NCBI GenBank assembly: GCA_944474755.1
Contig: OX104112.1
Location: forward strand, 16,890,273-16,954,272
Source: Limnoperna fortunei
Taxonomy: Eukaryota > Mollusca > Bivalvia > Mytilida > Modiolidae
Length of the DNA: 64,000 bases
Direction of reading: 5' to 3'
Positions 11,905-22,086 of the stretch are shown piece by piece. Every line of letters begins with the position of its first letter. Within the stretch, counting starts at the first letter, position 1. Both the position numbers and the translations under genes were made by a program. The notes beneath the pieces were generated by a model, which searched no databases, was not told the DNA's origin, and saw only the letters and a program-made list of their open reading frames with translations.

Positions 11905-11936
11905 TGTAATAAATATATGTTCTAATAATAAAGTGA
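11905..11936 (+). promoter_or_regulatory. Polyadenylation signals after the BEN pseudogene
   Basis: Two AATAAA motifs occur within about 25 bp, some 150 bp after the last codon. This is consistent with this being a terminal exon. Confidence 0.4.
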
Positions 11937-12009
11937 ACACATAACCTTGGAAATATTTTTATTAAATAAACTGACGGACGGATTGAACATCAACGTCTCA
12001 CGGAACTTG

Positions 12010-12270
12010 TATCAGGTACCATGGATGCATCACTGTGGGATGCATACACTGTGGGATGCAAATGATGATTTATATCCGTTTTCTGATAAGCTTTACTACA
12101 TTCTTTTATTTTTACATTTTCCCCCAAAAAACATTTATAAGGAAAGCCCTTTCATCATTCGTATTCATAAACCGCCGTAAGTAGTGACAACATGAAAAAA
12201 CAATTTGAAAAAAGAAAGCTCATTTGTCATTCGTATTCATAAAACACCGTAAGTAGTGATAAAATGATTG
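12010..12270. repeat. Two short tandem duplications
   Basis: At about 12,030-12,062 a 16-bp unit 'cactgtgggatgcata' is doubled. At 12,143-12,265 a unit of roughly 70 bp is doubled, both copies holding 'cattcgtattcataaa.c.ccgtaagtagtga'. Confidence 0.75.
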
Positions 12271-12885
12271 TAGATTCGTCTGTCACTAAACTTCACTAGT
12301 TCAGAACATACAGCGAGTAAAAACATGAACAAATCTATTGGATTTTTTTGTCCAGTATCAGAACTTTGCACCTTAAATACCACTCGCACAATTGTCCGAC
12401 CATGATGTGCTGAAGTGAACACACAACTGGTACCTAACCTACACATATCTTCAATAAAACTTTGCGTACTACGTACATGTAATTATAGTGAAAACGTGTA
12501 AGCACAGGTGAATACACACGTATTGTAACAATACACAAGAATGCATACGGAAATTGATTAAAAACTCACTGAAAAACTATATATAATTGTTTTGTATATA
12601 AAAATCGATATACATATGGTAGAGATGAAACAATCATAAAAATAACCGAATGTAAACCGCAAATTCAATATGCACGGAAACCGACAGGTGGATAAAAGTC
12701 GTGATAAAAATAGACGCGAACCAGAGGTAACAATAGATTGATAAAAATTGATTCGTACGAACCCAATGATTGTTTTAAAATAACGACTCGAGATATTGCT
12801 AGCTGAAATACAATGCCGATGATAAAAATATTTTTATACACTTTACCTGTACAAACAAATCAAGTGAAATTCTTAAGTGATCATT
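12271..12885. other. No feature seen
   Basis: AT-rich, with only short spurious frames. Confidence 0.5.
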
Positions 12886-12887
12886 CA

Positions 12888-13103
12888 ACTCTTAACACCC
12901 TAATAGTCGGAGTAACACGGTGTTTCACCGTGTAAAACTGATTTTTCGGCACATCAATAGGATTAAGTTTTTAGTGTAGACTGTCAGTTACACTCTAAAA
13001 CTCTAAGAGTCACCCAAACATTTAGGGTGTTACACGGTTTAACACCGTGAAATTTCTCTCATTTAGTGTTTGAGTGACCATACACTCTGGGCGTACTGTA
13101 GAA
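12888..13103 (-). mobile_element. MITE copy 3, ends in TACGCCCAG (best copy)
   Basis: The right end ACCATACACTCTGGGCGTA is the reverse complement of the left end at 6,117. The body contains several dyads, including ACGGTGTTTCACCGT near 12,918 and ACGGTTTAACACCGT near 13,035. The pattern of repeated CGGTG...CACCG dyads is shared by all three copies. About 215 bp, non-coding. Confidence 0.7.
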
Positions 13104-13539
13104 CAACATGAACAACTTTTAAGTTAGTGTATAAGGGTCTCCCCCCACAGTACGCAGGATTTGACGTAAGTAACTTTTAGTATAAAGACAAAAAGTCGGT
13201 GAAAAATCGGACTAAGCCTAAGGCTGAGAAAATCGAAATAACTTTATATGTAAAAGAATTATGTATACGCACCATCACATCGTTGTTGTCCTGTTTTATG
13301 ACTTGTTGGCGTTGTGGAGACACCACCCATGATATTCCCAAGAAAACACATACGATACAAATATAGGAAATGTGTTCAAACAATATTTGCGTATGCGTGT
13401 AAATCGGAAATTGAACAAAAATACACACAATCAGTACTAACCACATTGCCACGTTGTGTTAAACGGAAGTTTTAAAATGTTATAAATTACTCGATGTCGG
13501 TTAGAGGACGAGTGCAACCCGGAAACACCAATGGATAAT
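13104..13539. other. No feature seen
   Basis: Only a 91-codon minus-strand frame (13,452-13,177) with a hydrophobic start is present. I do not recognise it. Confidence 0.45.
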
Positions 13540-13696
13540 CCCGAACATCGAAACGCTATAATTGCATTTGTGCGTCTGGATTCATCTCTATATTGAACTC
13601 ATTATAATTGCTCCCGAAAATTGGGGTAGGTAAGGTTTACATTTTAATATTTTTCTTAAATATTTATTTATCAACTAATTAAACAATTATTATTTA
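13540..13696. repeat. Dispersed segment shared with 40,470-40,680
   Basis: Shared landmarks are 'gcgtctggattcatct' with 'tatattgaactc' and, after a gap, 'attaa.caattatta'. The LTR at 13,697 begins just where this similarity ends, so the LTR element may have inserted into this repeat. Confidence 0.5.
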
Positions 13697-13983
13697 TGTG
13701 GTGAAATTATGCGCCTCCTTATTCTGGGGATTATTCAGACCCATTTACTTGGGGATGTGCATTACAACTGATGCTTGACGAATAAAGAGCCTGGAGAGGA
13801 TCGGTCTCCAGCGTCCAGTGACGAAGTAGATGCCTTCTCAGCTACAGCCGAGTACAGACCCATTTTCCTGACTGGGATATTATTCAGGTAATTGCACATA
13901 CACATAGGGCTCTAACCTTTACCCCCACCTGCTGGGAGCTGGTATTAGCAACCCCACTTGGTCTCCCACATTATTTCACTACA
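13697..13983 (+). repeat. Putative 5' long terminal repeat (287 bp)
   Basis: It begins TGTGGTGAAA and ends TTTCACTACA. These are inverted repeats of each other with one mismatch, and they have the TG...CA ends of LTRs. An AATAAA lies near 13,780. A primer-binding-site-like sequence follows one base after the end. No 3' partner LTR was found in the window. Confidence 0.7.
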
Positions 13984-13984
13984 G

Positions 13985-13997
13985 TGGTGACGAGGAT
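13985..13997 (+). promoter_or_regulatory. Putative tRNA-Ser primer-binding site
   Basis: TGGTGACGAGGAT differs at one position from TGGCGACGAGGAT, the complement of the 3' end (with CCA) of a eukaryotic serine tRNA. Serine tRNA priming is known for some metazoan Gypsy elements (Mag/SURL types). It sits one base after the LTR end, as expected. Confidence 0.65.
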
Positions 13998-14530
13998 ATT
14001 TGGTTAATTTTAATGTCAATAGTCAAAGAGGGAGGCTGGGTAGCCCTGATAGGAACCTGTTGGGAAAAACAAGGGTTTTCATTTTTTGTGCATGTTATTG
14101 CAATTTTTGTGTATGTAGAAGACTGTCGTTACAACTGTTTTATACTTTTTAGTAGTTTTCGAAGGTTGTTTTGGGGTTTGAAAACTTTTTAATTTTTGAG
14201 GCGAGGTTTGCACACGATACTTTCTCGTGGCTGTTCCCCGCCATTAGTTCAGTCTGGAACACGTTTATTGTGTAATCCAAGGTCGACGAACCGGAAATTG
14301 GATTGTGCGGAATACACTAGTGGGTATTGCAAACCGGAAATCAGGTCAGTGTTTGTTTACATTTTGTTTTTGTACGATTTTATAGTAGATCACAGTAAAA
14401 TGGTGATCGATTTAGTTAGATTAAGGCTGTGTGGTATTGATTTAGTTATCGGAAGGTTATATTGTGTGATTCTAGTAGTTTTTCAGAAGTTTTCCGTTTA
14501 TTTTGCCCCAGTTTTAGCTGTCAGTCAGAT

Positions 14531-14962
14531 ATGTCTAGTGTAGTTAGGAAGGGAGTTTTGTATTCCAAAGTCGATATTAATAGTTGTGAGTATAAACAAC
14601 TATTGTTGTTACCAGGAGTAGGAACTGTTACAGCGCAAAATATTTTAGTACTAAGGGACAGAAGTATTACAATTACTAAGGAAATAGCAAGTCGTATACC
14701 GTACTTCAGACCAACTGAAGCATTTTTTGAGTCAGTGCGCTGGCCTGAACCGTTCGATACATCGAATCTCACCAAAGAAGGTCCTGAGTTGTACAAAACT
14801 ATTTTGCAAACAGAACAGAAATGTGCAGATGCTATATTTGCGTTACAATGTAGTGAGTTCAAGATTGATCAAGGATTTCTTGATAGAATTATTAAACAAG
14901 AACTTGAAACTGATAGTGGCATTCGTGTGACACACCGTATCGTGAGTTTAAGCAGGATATAG
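14531..14962 (+). CDS. Gag-like ORF with helix-hairpin-helix motif, in an LTR element
   Basis: The frame from the ATG at 14,531 (MSSVVRKGVLYSK...) encodes about 143 residues. Residues about 13-45 fit a ComEA-like helix-hairpin-helix: 'VDINSCEYKQLLLLPGVG', then 'TAQNILVLRD', i.e. the 'N...EL..LPGVG...A..I...R' pattern used for non-specific DNA binding. It lies about 530 bp after the primer-binding site, the usual place for gag. The frame ends at 14,960, but the -1 frame is open from 14,917 and leads into the Gln-rich ORF, so one indel may have split a single ORF. I see no zinc knuckle, protease or RT. The upstream GTG-like extension to 14,462 is not supported. Confidence 0.5.
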   Translation: MSSVVRKGVLYSKVDINSCEYKQLLLLPGVGTVTAQNILVLRDRSITITKEIASRIPYFRPTEAFFESVRWPEPFDTSNLTKEGPELYKTILQTEQKCADAIFALQCSEFKIDQGFLDRIIKQELETDSGIRVTHRIVSLSRI

Positions 14963-15591
14963 TTAATCAACCATACACATCTACACCGTTCATTGGTGTG
15001 CTCAGCCAGCAAGATGATACGCTTGAGGACCAACCAAGTCTATCATTTGAACAACCAACCGTTGACCGACCATGTCAACAACTTCAACAACAAAATTCAC
15101 TTGTTGACCGAATAAGTCAACAACTGCAACAGGATACACTTGTTGATCGACAACATCAACAACCGTTTCATCAACATACAACCGTTGATAGACCATGTCA
15201 ACTGCCACAACCGTACATGTTTGGTGACCAGCTACTGCATCAACAAGTTCAACAAGAACAAATGATGATGGACCGAAAAAGTCAACAACATAAAAATAAG
15301 TTTCAACCTATATTTGGTGACCGACCAAGTCGTGAACTTGAAATTCAACAACCGATTAATGTTGACAGACCTAGTCAACAGCCGTTTCAACAGTATCTAT
15401 TTGTTGACAGACCAAGTCAACAACTACAACAAGACATGTTTGTAGATAGACCATATCAACAACAGTCGAATATGGACAGACCAAGTCAACAACAACCTCA
15501 CACATTTGTCGAACGACCATTTCAACAAATGCAACATGTCATTAGTGATCAACTAGGACATCAACGTCAACAACTGCATCAACATCTTTGA
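14917..15591 (+). CDS. Gln-rich repeat ORF (VDRPSQQ repeats)
   Basis: This open frame has no ATG at its start; it is in the -1 frame relative to the HhH ORF and overlaps its end. From about 15,040 it is built of imperfect 14-15-residue repeats, each with a 'VDRPSQQ'-like core followed by 'QLQQ', encoded by repeats of about 42-45 bp. It looks like the low-complexity C-terminal part of the gag-like protein. The last codons (about 15,575-15,591) overlap the point where LINE B begins, so the natural C-terminus has probably been lost by insertion. A similar 'KDQPSR' reading resumes on the far side of LINE B near 16,825. Confidence 0.4.
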   Translation, partial: WHSCDTPYREFKQDIVNQPYTSTPFIGVLSQQDDTLEDQPSLSFEQPTVDRPCQQLQQQNSLVDRISQQLQQDTLVDRQHQQPFHQHTTVDRPCQLPQPYMFGDQLLHQQVQQEQMMMDRKSQQHKNKFQPIFGDRPSRELEIQQPINVDRPSQQPFQQYLFVDRPSQQLQQDMFVDRPYQQQSNMDRPSQQQPHTFVERPFQQMQHVISDQLGHQRQQLHQHL

Positions 15592-16733
15592 GGCAACATT
15601 TCTTTGACGCCTGTATTTTTCCCAATTTTTGCTACTATTAATTTTTTGAAATTTATTATATAAATTTTCTTACGGTAAATGGCTGACTTCAATTCTCCAT
15701 TCATATATGGTACCCGTCTTTGAAAAATTTTACGTTCTTTAAAAGGCGCATGCTTATCTGCAAAGTCTAGGAAACCTCTGCTAAAATCATCGTAAGCTTG
15801 GTTAACATCATTATACTTTGATATATTACAATGGTTTTCTAAATTATGTAAACAAAACATTCATAATTGAATTTTTTAACACTTCGACACATTTTTGTTT
15901 TTGTAGACATATTTGTTAAATCACAGTTTAGTTGCACAGCAATACAATTTTGTACATCACTGATACCAGTTCCAAAATTACAAACTCTGTTAAACTCACA
16001 TTCCTGTTTAGTTAAAATTAAATCCAGTAAGGATGCTTTGGATACTTAAGTAAAACAAGTGGCTTCTTTAACAATATTTTTAAAGTTAAAAATATCACAA
16101 GTATCTCTTAGCATTGCACTTTTATCTCTATTCAGCATATCATAGTTAAAACTACCAATACAAATATAATGGCCATATGTAGATATAATTTTATTAACAG
16201 TCTGACTAAAGTCTGTACAGAATAGATCATCAGGTGTGTTGGGAGGTCTGTAAACTCCTCCAAAAACCATTTCTTGTCATTAATGGTTACCTCAATACCA
16301 ATGGATTCAATAGTTTGAAATTCATACTGACCCTTTCTATCTACTGCAAGATCTGATCGAGCATAGGATATTATCCCACCTCCATACTGATTTCTGTCTG
16401 ATCGGTACATAGTATAATTGTTCACTGTAAACTGGGCATCAGGAAAGGACGCATCAATTTTGGTTTCTGACAGGAAAAGCAAATCAATTAAATTTCGGTT
16501 AAGAAGATCTTTTATATATACATGTTTGTAACGTAAGCTGTTTATATTCAAATAACCACATATAAAATTTAAAATATAAGTCTTCAAAAACATCCCACTC
16601 GTCTTTGTTTACATGTTTACCAGAAATGTCAGAATAACGACAAGAGAGATCATCACAATCAGATGATTTTGACTCGTTAACATGTTTTATCCTTTAAAAA
16701 ATCGATAGTAATTTTACGCGGTGCTGTGGCCAT
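15580..16733 (-). pseudogene. Truncated LINE (CR1/L2-like), endonuclease region (copy B)
   Basis: Same family as copy A. The ORF start lies at the ATG complementing 16,731-16,733 (MATAPRKITIDF...). A frameshift follows near 16,680, then 'DEWDVFEDL', then the endonuclease: 'YLNINSLRYK', 'IDLLFLSETKIDASFPDAQF', 'GGGIISYARSDL', 'VYRPPNTPDDL' and 'CDIFNFKNIV'. The post-endonuclease linker 'ADKHAPFKERK', 'PYMNGELKSAIYRKK' runs to about 15,590. The RT domain is missing: the copy stops against the Gln-rich ORF, so it retains the 5' half rather than the 3' half that reverse-transcription truncation usually leaves. At least three frame breaks. Confidence 0.87.
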
Positions 16734-16822
16734 TTTTGTGTATCACGTTGACGAACTTTATACAGTGTTATAGTTTGTTGCTTATAAATAGCATCGCAGT
16801 GCAACATTAAACATTTTATAGG
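16734..16822 (-). mobile_element. Probable 5' UTR remnant of LINE B
   Basis: It lies upstream of the LINE ATG. The right edge is placed where 'gaccaaccaagtc', identical to 13 bp of the Gln-rich ORF at about 15,038, begins. Confidence 0.3.
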
Positions 16823-16849
16823 TAAAGACCAACCAAGTCGTATTTGTTG

Positions 16850-17770
16850 TCGCATTGCAGCTTATATCAGTTTTGTTATGAATGCCAAGATACTTTCGGA
16901 TGAGGTAGCATGAAATATTAGATGTTTTCGGAGCAAATTTTAAAACGGTCCCCTTAGATGTAAGCGACCGCGGTATTCCTTTTTTCTCTCATATTCTGAA
17001 AGAATCATGTTTTAAGAAAGAAAAAAATAGGTCATAATCGAGAACCCGATGAATAAGCATACTTTTGCGACCCTTTTTCGAACACGTTTTAACCCGAGGA
17101 CATCTCCAATCCTGTTACTATTGTCAGATTCGATTTGACATGAGACTCTTTAATTTTAAACGCCAAAAATGAAACATTAATATGATATTAAACCACACAG
17201 GAGTGTTGGATTTGTTTAAAAGAATGTATCCATTATGAGACTATATTTTATTAAAATAACCTCTATTGATCCCATGTAATACCAGGAACCTATAAAGCAT
17301 TATACTGGCCCTAGTATGTGCCCCAAATTTTCCATAGGCTCTATACAAATTTGCAAAAAGAAATAAAAAAATCACTTCTCAATGAAACCTGCAGCCATGA
17401 AGAGCACGCGCTTCCTTGACGCCGTCCACAGTAAACAAACAATAGGAGTAACCTAAATCAGCAAACAGACGATTTAAATCAGGACCCCGGCATTTTTGAT
17501 GAAATAAAATGTAAATATAAGAATTGAATTCATTCTTTTGAAGTTTCTTTGACGTATGAAAGCGTTGACCGATGCGTATTTCATCATGAAGGGTCAAGGC
17601 TTTCATTCGTCAATAAAACTTCAAACGAATGCATTAAGTTCTTAACAAATGAAACTAAATACGATCATTTTTGCTTACAAAATGTGTCTTCTATAAGACA
17701 GTTTCAAGCAGTTTACGATCTTTACATAATCTGTACAGTGACCGACAGTAGAGAGAAGTTTACTTGTTAT
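16850..17770. other. No recognised feature
   Basis: It contains two short frames, 17,606-17,379 (-) and 17,549-17,788 (+), of no known family. Confidence 0.45.
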
Positions 17771-17774
17771 CTGC

Positions 17775-17835
17775 CTGCATATATATGAAATACTGCTTGC
17801 TGGACGTAAAGCTGAGATCAAATCAATCAATCTAC
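17775..17835 (+). mobile_element. SINE family B tail
   Basis: 'tgctggacgtaaagc' followed by 'aatcaatcaatc' matches the 3' end of the SINE-B copies at 35.7 and 60.3 kb. The sequence that follows, 'aataaagctacatacttac', is also present after the copy at 35.7 kb, which marks this as one end of a duplicated module. Confidence 0.75.
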
Positions 17836-17912
17836 TCATGAAACTCTAATAAAGCTACATACTTACATACTTACCACATTTGTATAGTGTTTAAAACAAA
17901 ACCGGTAAATAT

Positions 17913-20425
17913 TGTGTACTGTCCGCACATGCCACGTTATCATAAATTTGATGTGTACTATTCGCACATGTCACGTTGTAATAAAAGTATTGAGTACTCT
18001 CCGCACATTTCACGTTGTAAGAAACGTATTGTATACTGTCCGCACATGTCACGGTGTAATGAAAGTATTGTTTACTGTCAGGACATGTCACGTTATAATA
18101 AAAGTATTGTGAACTAACCCCACATGTCACGTTGTAATAAAAGTATTGTATATTGTCCGCACATGTCACTGCGTAATGTATTGTGTACTATCCGCACATG
18201 TCACGTTGTAATAAAATTATTGTATATTGTTTGCACACGTTGTAATAAAAGTATTGTATATTGTCGCATATGTCACGATGTAATAAAAGTATTGAATACT
18301 GTCAGCACATGTCAAGTTGTAATAAAAGTATTGTGTGCTGTCAGAACATGTCACGTTGTAATAAAAGTATTGTGTACTGTCAGCACATATCACGTTATAA
18401 TAAAGGTATTGTATACTGTCCGCACATGTCACGTTGTAATAAAAGTGTTGTATATTGTCCGCACATTTCACGGTGTAATAAAAGTATTGTGTATTGTTAG
18501 CACATGTCACGATGTAATAAATGCATTGTATAGTGTACGAACATGTCACGTTGTAAAAAAAGTATTGTATATTGTCCGCACATGTCACTGTGTAATAAAA
18601 GTATTGTATATTGTCTGCAAATATCACGTTGTAATAAAGATTATGTATATTGTCAGCACATGTCACGTTGTAATAAAAGTATTCTATACTGTCAGCACAT
18701 GTCACGTTGTAATAAAGGTATGTATATTGTCCACACATGTCACTGTGTAATAAAAGTATTGTATACTGACAGCACATGTCACGTTGTCATAAAAGTATTA
18801 TATATTGTCCAAACATGTCACATTGTAATAAAAGTAATGTATATTGTCAGAACATTTCACGTTGTAATAAAAGTATTGTGTATTGTCCGCACATTTCACG
18901 TTGTAATAAAGGTATTTTATATTGTCCGAATATGTTACGTTGTAATAAAAGTATTGTGTACTGTCAGCACATGGCAAGTCGTAATAATAGTATTGTTTAT
19001 TGTCGGCACATGTCTCGTTGTAATAAAAGTATTGTATACTGTCAGCACATGCCACATTGTAAAAAAGGTATTGTGTATTGTCAACGCATGTAACGTCGTA
19101 ATAAAAGTATTGTACACTGGCCGCAGATGTCACGTTGTAACCAAAGTATTATGTGTTGTCCACATAGGTCACTTTGTAATACAAATATTGTGTACTGTCC
19201 GCAAAGATCACGTTGTAATAAATGTATTGGGTACTAGCTGTCCGCACATTTCAGCATTGTATTCTGTCCACACATGTCACGTTGCAACAAAATTAGTGTG
19301 TATTGTCCGCTCATGTCACGTTGTATCAAAAGTATTGTGTATTGTCAGCACATGTCACGTCGTAATAAAAGTATTGTGCACAGTCCGCACATGTCACTTT
19401 GTAATAAAAATTAGTGTACTGTCAGCACATGTCACGTTTTAATAAAAGTATAGTGTACTGTCCACACATGTCACGTTGTAAAAAATGTATTATGTGTCCG
19501 CACATTTCACGTTGTAATAAAAGTATTGTATATTGTCCGAACATGTCACGTTGTAATAAAAGTATTGTATACTGTCAGCACATGTCACGTTATAATAAAA
19601 GTATGTATATTGTCCGCACATGTCGCTGTGTAATAAAAGTATTGTATACTGTCAGCACATGTCACGTTGTCAAAAAAGTATTGTATATGGTCCGAACATG
19701 TCACGTTGTAATAAAAGTATTGTATACTGTCCACACATGTCACTTTGTAATACAAATATCGAGTACTGTCCGCAAAGATCACGTTGTAATAAAAGTATTG
19801 GGTACTACTTGTGCGCACATTTCAGCATTGTATTCTGTCCACACATGTCACGTTGTAACAAAATTAGTGTGCATTGTCCGCTCATGTCACGTTGTATCAA
19901 AAGTATTGTGTATTGTCAGCACATGTCACGTCGTAATAAAAGTGTTGTGTACTGTCCGCACATGTCACGTTGTAACAAAAGTATTATGTATTGTCCACAC
20001 AGGTCACTTTGTAATAAAAATATTGTGTACTGTCAGCACCTGTCACGTTTTCATAAAAGTATAGTGTACTGTCCACACATGTCACGTTGTAAAAAATGTA
20101 TTATGTGTCCGCACATTTCACGTTGTAATAAAAGTAGTGTGTACTGTCAGCACATGTCACGTTGTAATAAAAGTAGTGTGTACTGTCAGCACATATCACT
20201 GTAATAAAAGTATTATGTACTGTCCGCACATTTCACGTTTTAATAAAAGTATTGTGTACTGTCAGCACATGTAACGTTGCAATAAAAGTAGTGTGTACTT
20301 TCAGCACATATCACTTGTAATAAAAGTATTGTATATTGTCCGCACATGTCTCGCTAAACTAAACGTATTTTACCCTGTCCGCACATGTAACACTGAAATA
20401 AATGTATTGTGCACATGTCACTCAT
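17913..20425. repeat. 39-bp satellite array 1 (about 64 units)
   Basis: The consensus of the unit on the plus strand is TGTCACGTTGTAATAAAAGT followed by ATTGTGTACTGTCCGCACA (39 bp). Neighbouring units differ at a few sites, mainly T/C, A/G and 'cc' versus 'ag' in GTCCGCACA/GTCAGCACA. Because 39 is divisible by three and the unit lacks stops in most frames, long frames appear on both strands ('MSRCNKSIVYCPH', 'VTCADSTQYFYYN'). These are by-products of the repeat. Each canonical unit carries AATAAA on the plus strand. A higher-order repeat of roughly 570-610 bp is visible between 19.1 and 20.1 kb. The array flanks the TRIM pseudogene, and a second array of the same unit flanks the TRIM gene at 38.5 kb. 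Confidence 0.97.
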
Positions 20426-20429
20426 TTAG

Positions 20430-20870
20430 TAAAACTAGCCATAGCTGTTTCGAAAAGGTTATGCCAATATTGCTCCTTCATTTCAATAGTTTTGCTGATT
20501 TCGGAATAAAAAACTAATAATAAAAACTAGTTTATTATTATTTTCCAGAAAAAGAAATATAAATAGTAAATTAAGAAATAAAAGAGCAATAAATATTTTT
20601 GCCAGTGAAATTTTAGGAACACATATATTGAAACTATAGGCATATTTGATTGTACAGATATGACACGAACGGCATGGCATGCATGATTTGAAAAAAAAAC
20701 CTTCAAAAATCATATAATATTTTACTTACACTATTCCTTTCTGGTCCAATTTTGTAACTGAAACCTTTTTTACGGTCTTTCAATTAAATGACATAAATAC
20801 AATGTAACAAATCACAAGAACAAGTTTTTCAACGTATCCATAAACACAAGTCAAACTATAAGCTGAATAT
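20430..20870. other. Linker between satellite and TRIM pseudogene
   Basis: AT-rich sequence that probably holds the decayed 3' flank of the TRIM pseudogene. No feature recognised. Confidence 0.4.
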
Positions 20871-20879
20871 TATGAACAA

Positions 20880-21960
20880 GAAAACACAAAAACCGACTTT
20901 CCATTATCGCTTGTCATAAGCAAAGTGCGATAATGTCTACTAAATAACAAAGAAACGGTAGAATAATTTTCTTGTCACATTCCAATATGATGTCAATTAC
21001 GTTCCGGTCTGGCGAAATTCGATGTATGTTATTTGAGACTTCATATGCAATGTATAGATTATCTCCCCATCGAAGTTTTCAGTTGTACATATAAAATGTA
21101 TTCCTCCACTGAGTCTGACACAGCCTACTGTGTTATTGTTATAGTCAGTATAGTAGACACTATCATGTATACCCGGATGTAGATAGTCAATGTAATTAAT
21201 TCTCTTCCCTTGTTTACGGAGGATGCAAATCTACCCATAATAACCACCAACACAGATGTTATCACCGGCAACAGATACCCCAAAGCCATCCAGGTACAGA
21301 ATGTGTACCATGGGACTTCATTTCAAACTGTATTTGTCCTTGACAGTTAGGGGTACTACATCTTTATCTTCAGCTGGTATAATACCAATACCCCATGGTC
21401 CACCAGATAACATACGAGTATGTAGATACTCACCATGTTCACTGTATTCCAGTAACTTGGTACTACTCCAGTTACAGAGTAGTAGACGGTTGTCGTCTGT
21501 CACACCAATAAGGATATACAGACACTATCGGTATATTCAACATCAAATTTCATGTCGAAGTCGAACTTTGTTGGCATCTGAATTGGTGTCGGTAAAACCT
21601 GAGCTTGATTCGATGTGAATAATTTATACTTGATCAGACATGGTATAGACTTAATCTGTACTGACCCAAAAGATTCGATCACGAGTTGTTCATGTGGTTA
21701 CTGTTTGAATGAAATTGTATAGGTCAACATCGATGCTATCATTTTTTGTGCTTTATTATCGCAGTCGTAAACTTTCCATTTGAACGAGTTTAATAAAATG
21801 AATAGTTAGTTCTCTTATCCATGTTTGACACAGCATCAACTTTACTGCTTACCTCGTCCAGAGACTCCATTATTTCAGATTGTGTGTCCATGTCGGGTTT
21901 TATTTGATTTTTGCATTTTGTCTTTGAAGAAATTAGATAGGAATGACTTAAAAATAAGTT
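20880..21960 (-). pseudogene. TRIM-like (coiled coil + NHL) pseudogene, paralogue of 38.5-40.2 kb
   Basis: The minus strand matches the gene at 40,207-38,539 along the coiled coil and propeller. Shared stretches include 'ESFGSVQIKSIPC', 'MPTKFDFDMKFDVE' and 'VTDDNRLLLCNWSSTKLLEY', and at the DNA level the propeller end near 20,890-21,250 ('tgatgtcaattacgttcc', 'gatgtatgttatttgag'). The coiled-coil part near 21,860 contains 'SEIMESLDEVSSK'. The frame is broken many times, and the B-box region is not found upstream of 21,960. It is flanked on its 3' side by satellite array 1 and on its 5' side by three more satellite units at 22.2 kb. Confidence 0.88.
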
Positions 21961-22086
21961 TACTGGTTGGTACTTTCTTTAGACCCTTTGTATAATATTT
22001 TGAACTACCTGTATTGTGTATATACACGATCAAGTGGACTTCTATTATTCTCCAAATACAAAATACCTTAAGAATTTAGAGTTAAA

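Noticed and set aside
18124..20204. Open frames of 186-299 codons on both strands, Cys-rich with 13-residue repeats
   Set aside because: They are translations of the 39-bp satellite, open in several frames on both strands because the period is a multiple of three. Indels break each frame and no start, domain or codon bias supports a protein.
17913..20425. CRISPR-like array
   Set aside because: Repeats are directly adjacent with no unique spacers, in a eukaryotic context. It is a satellite.
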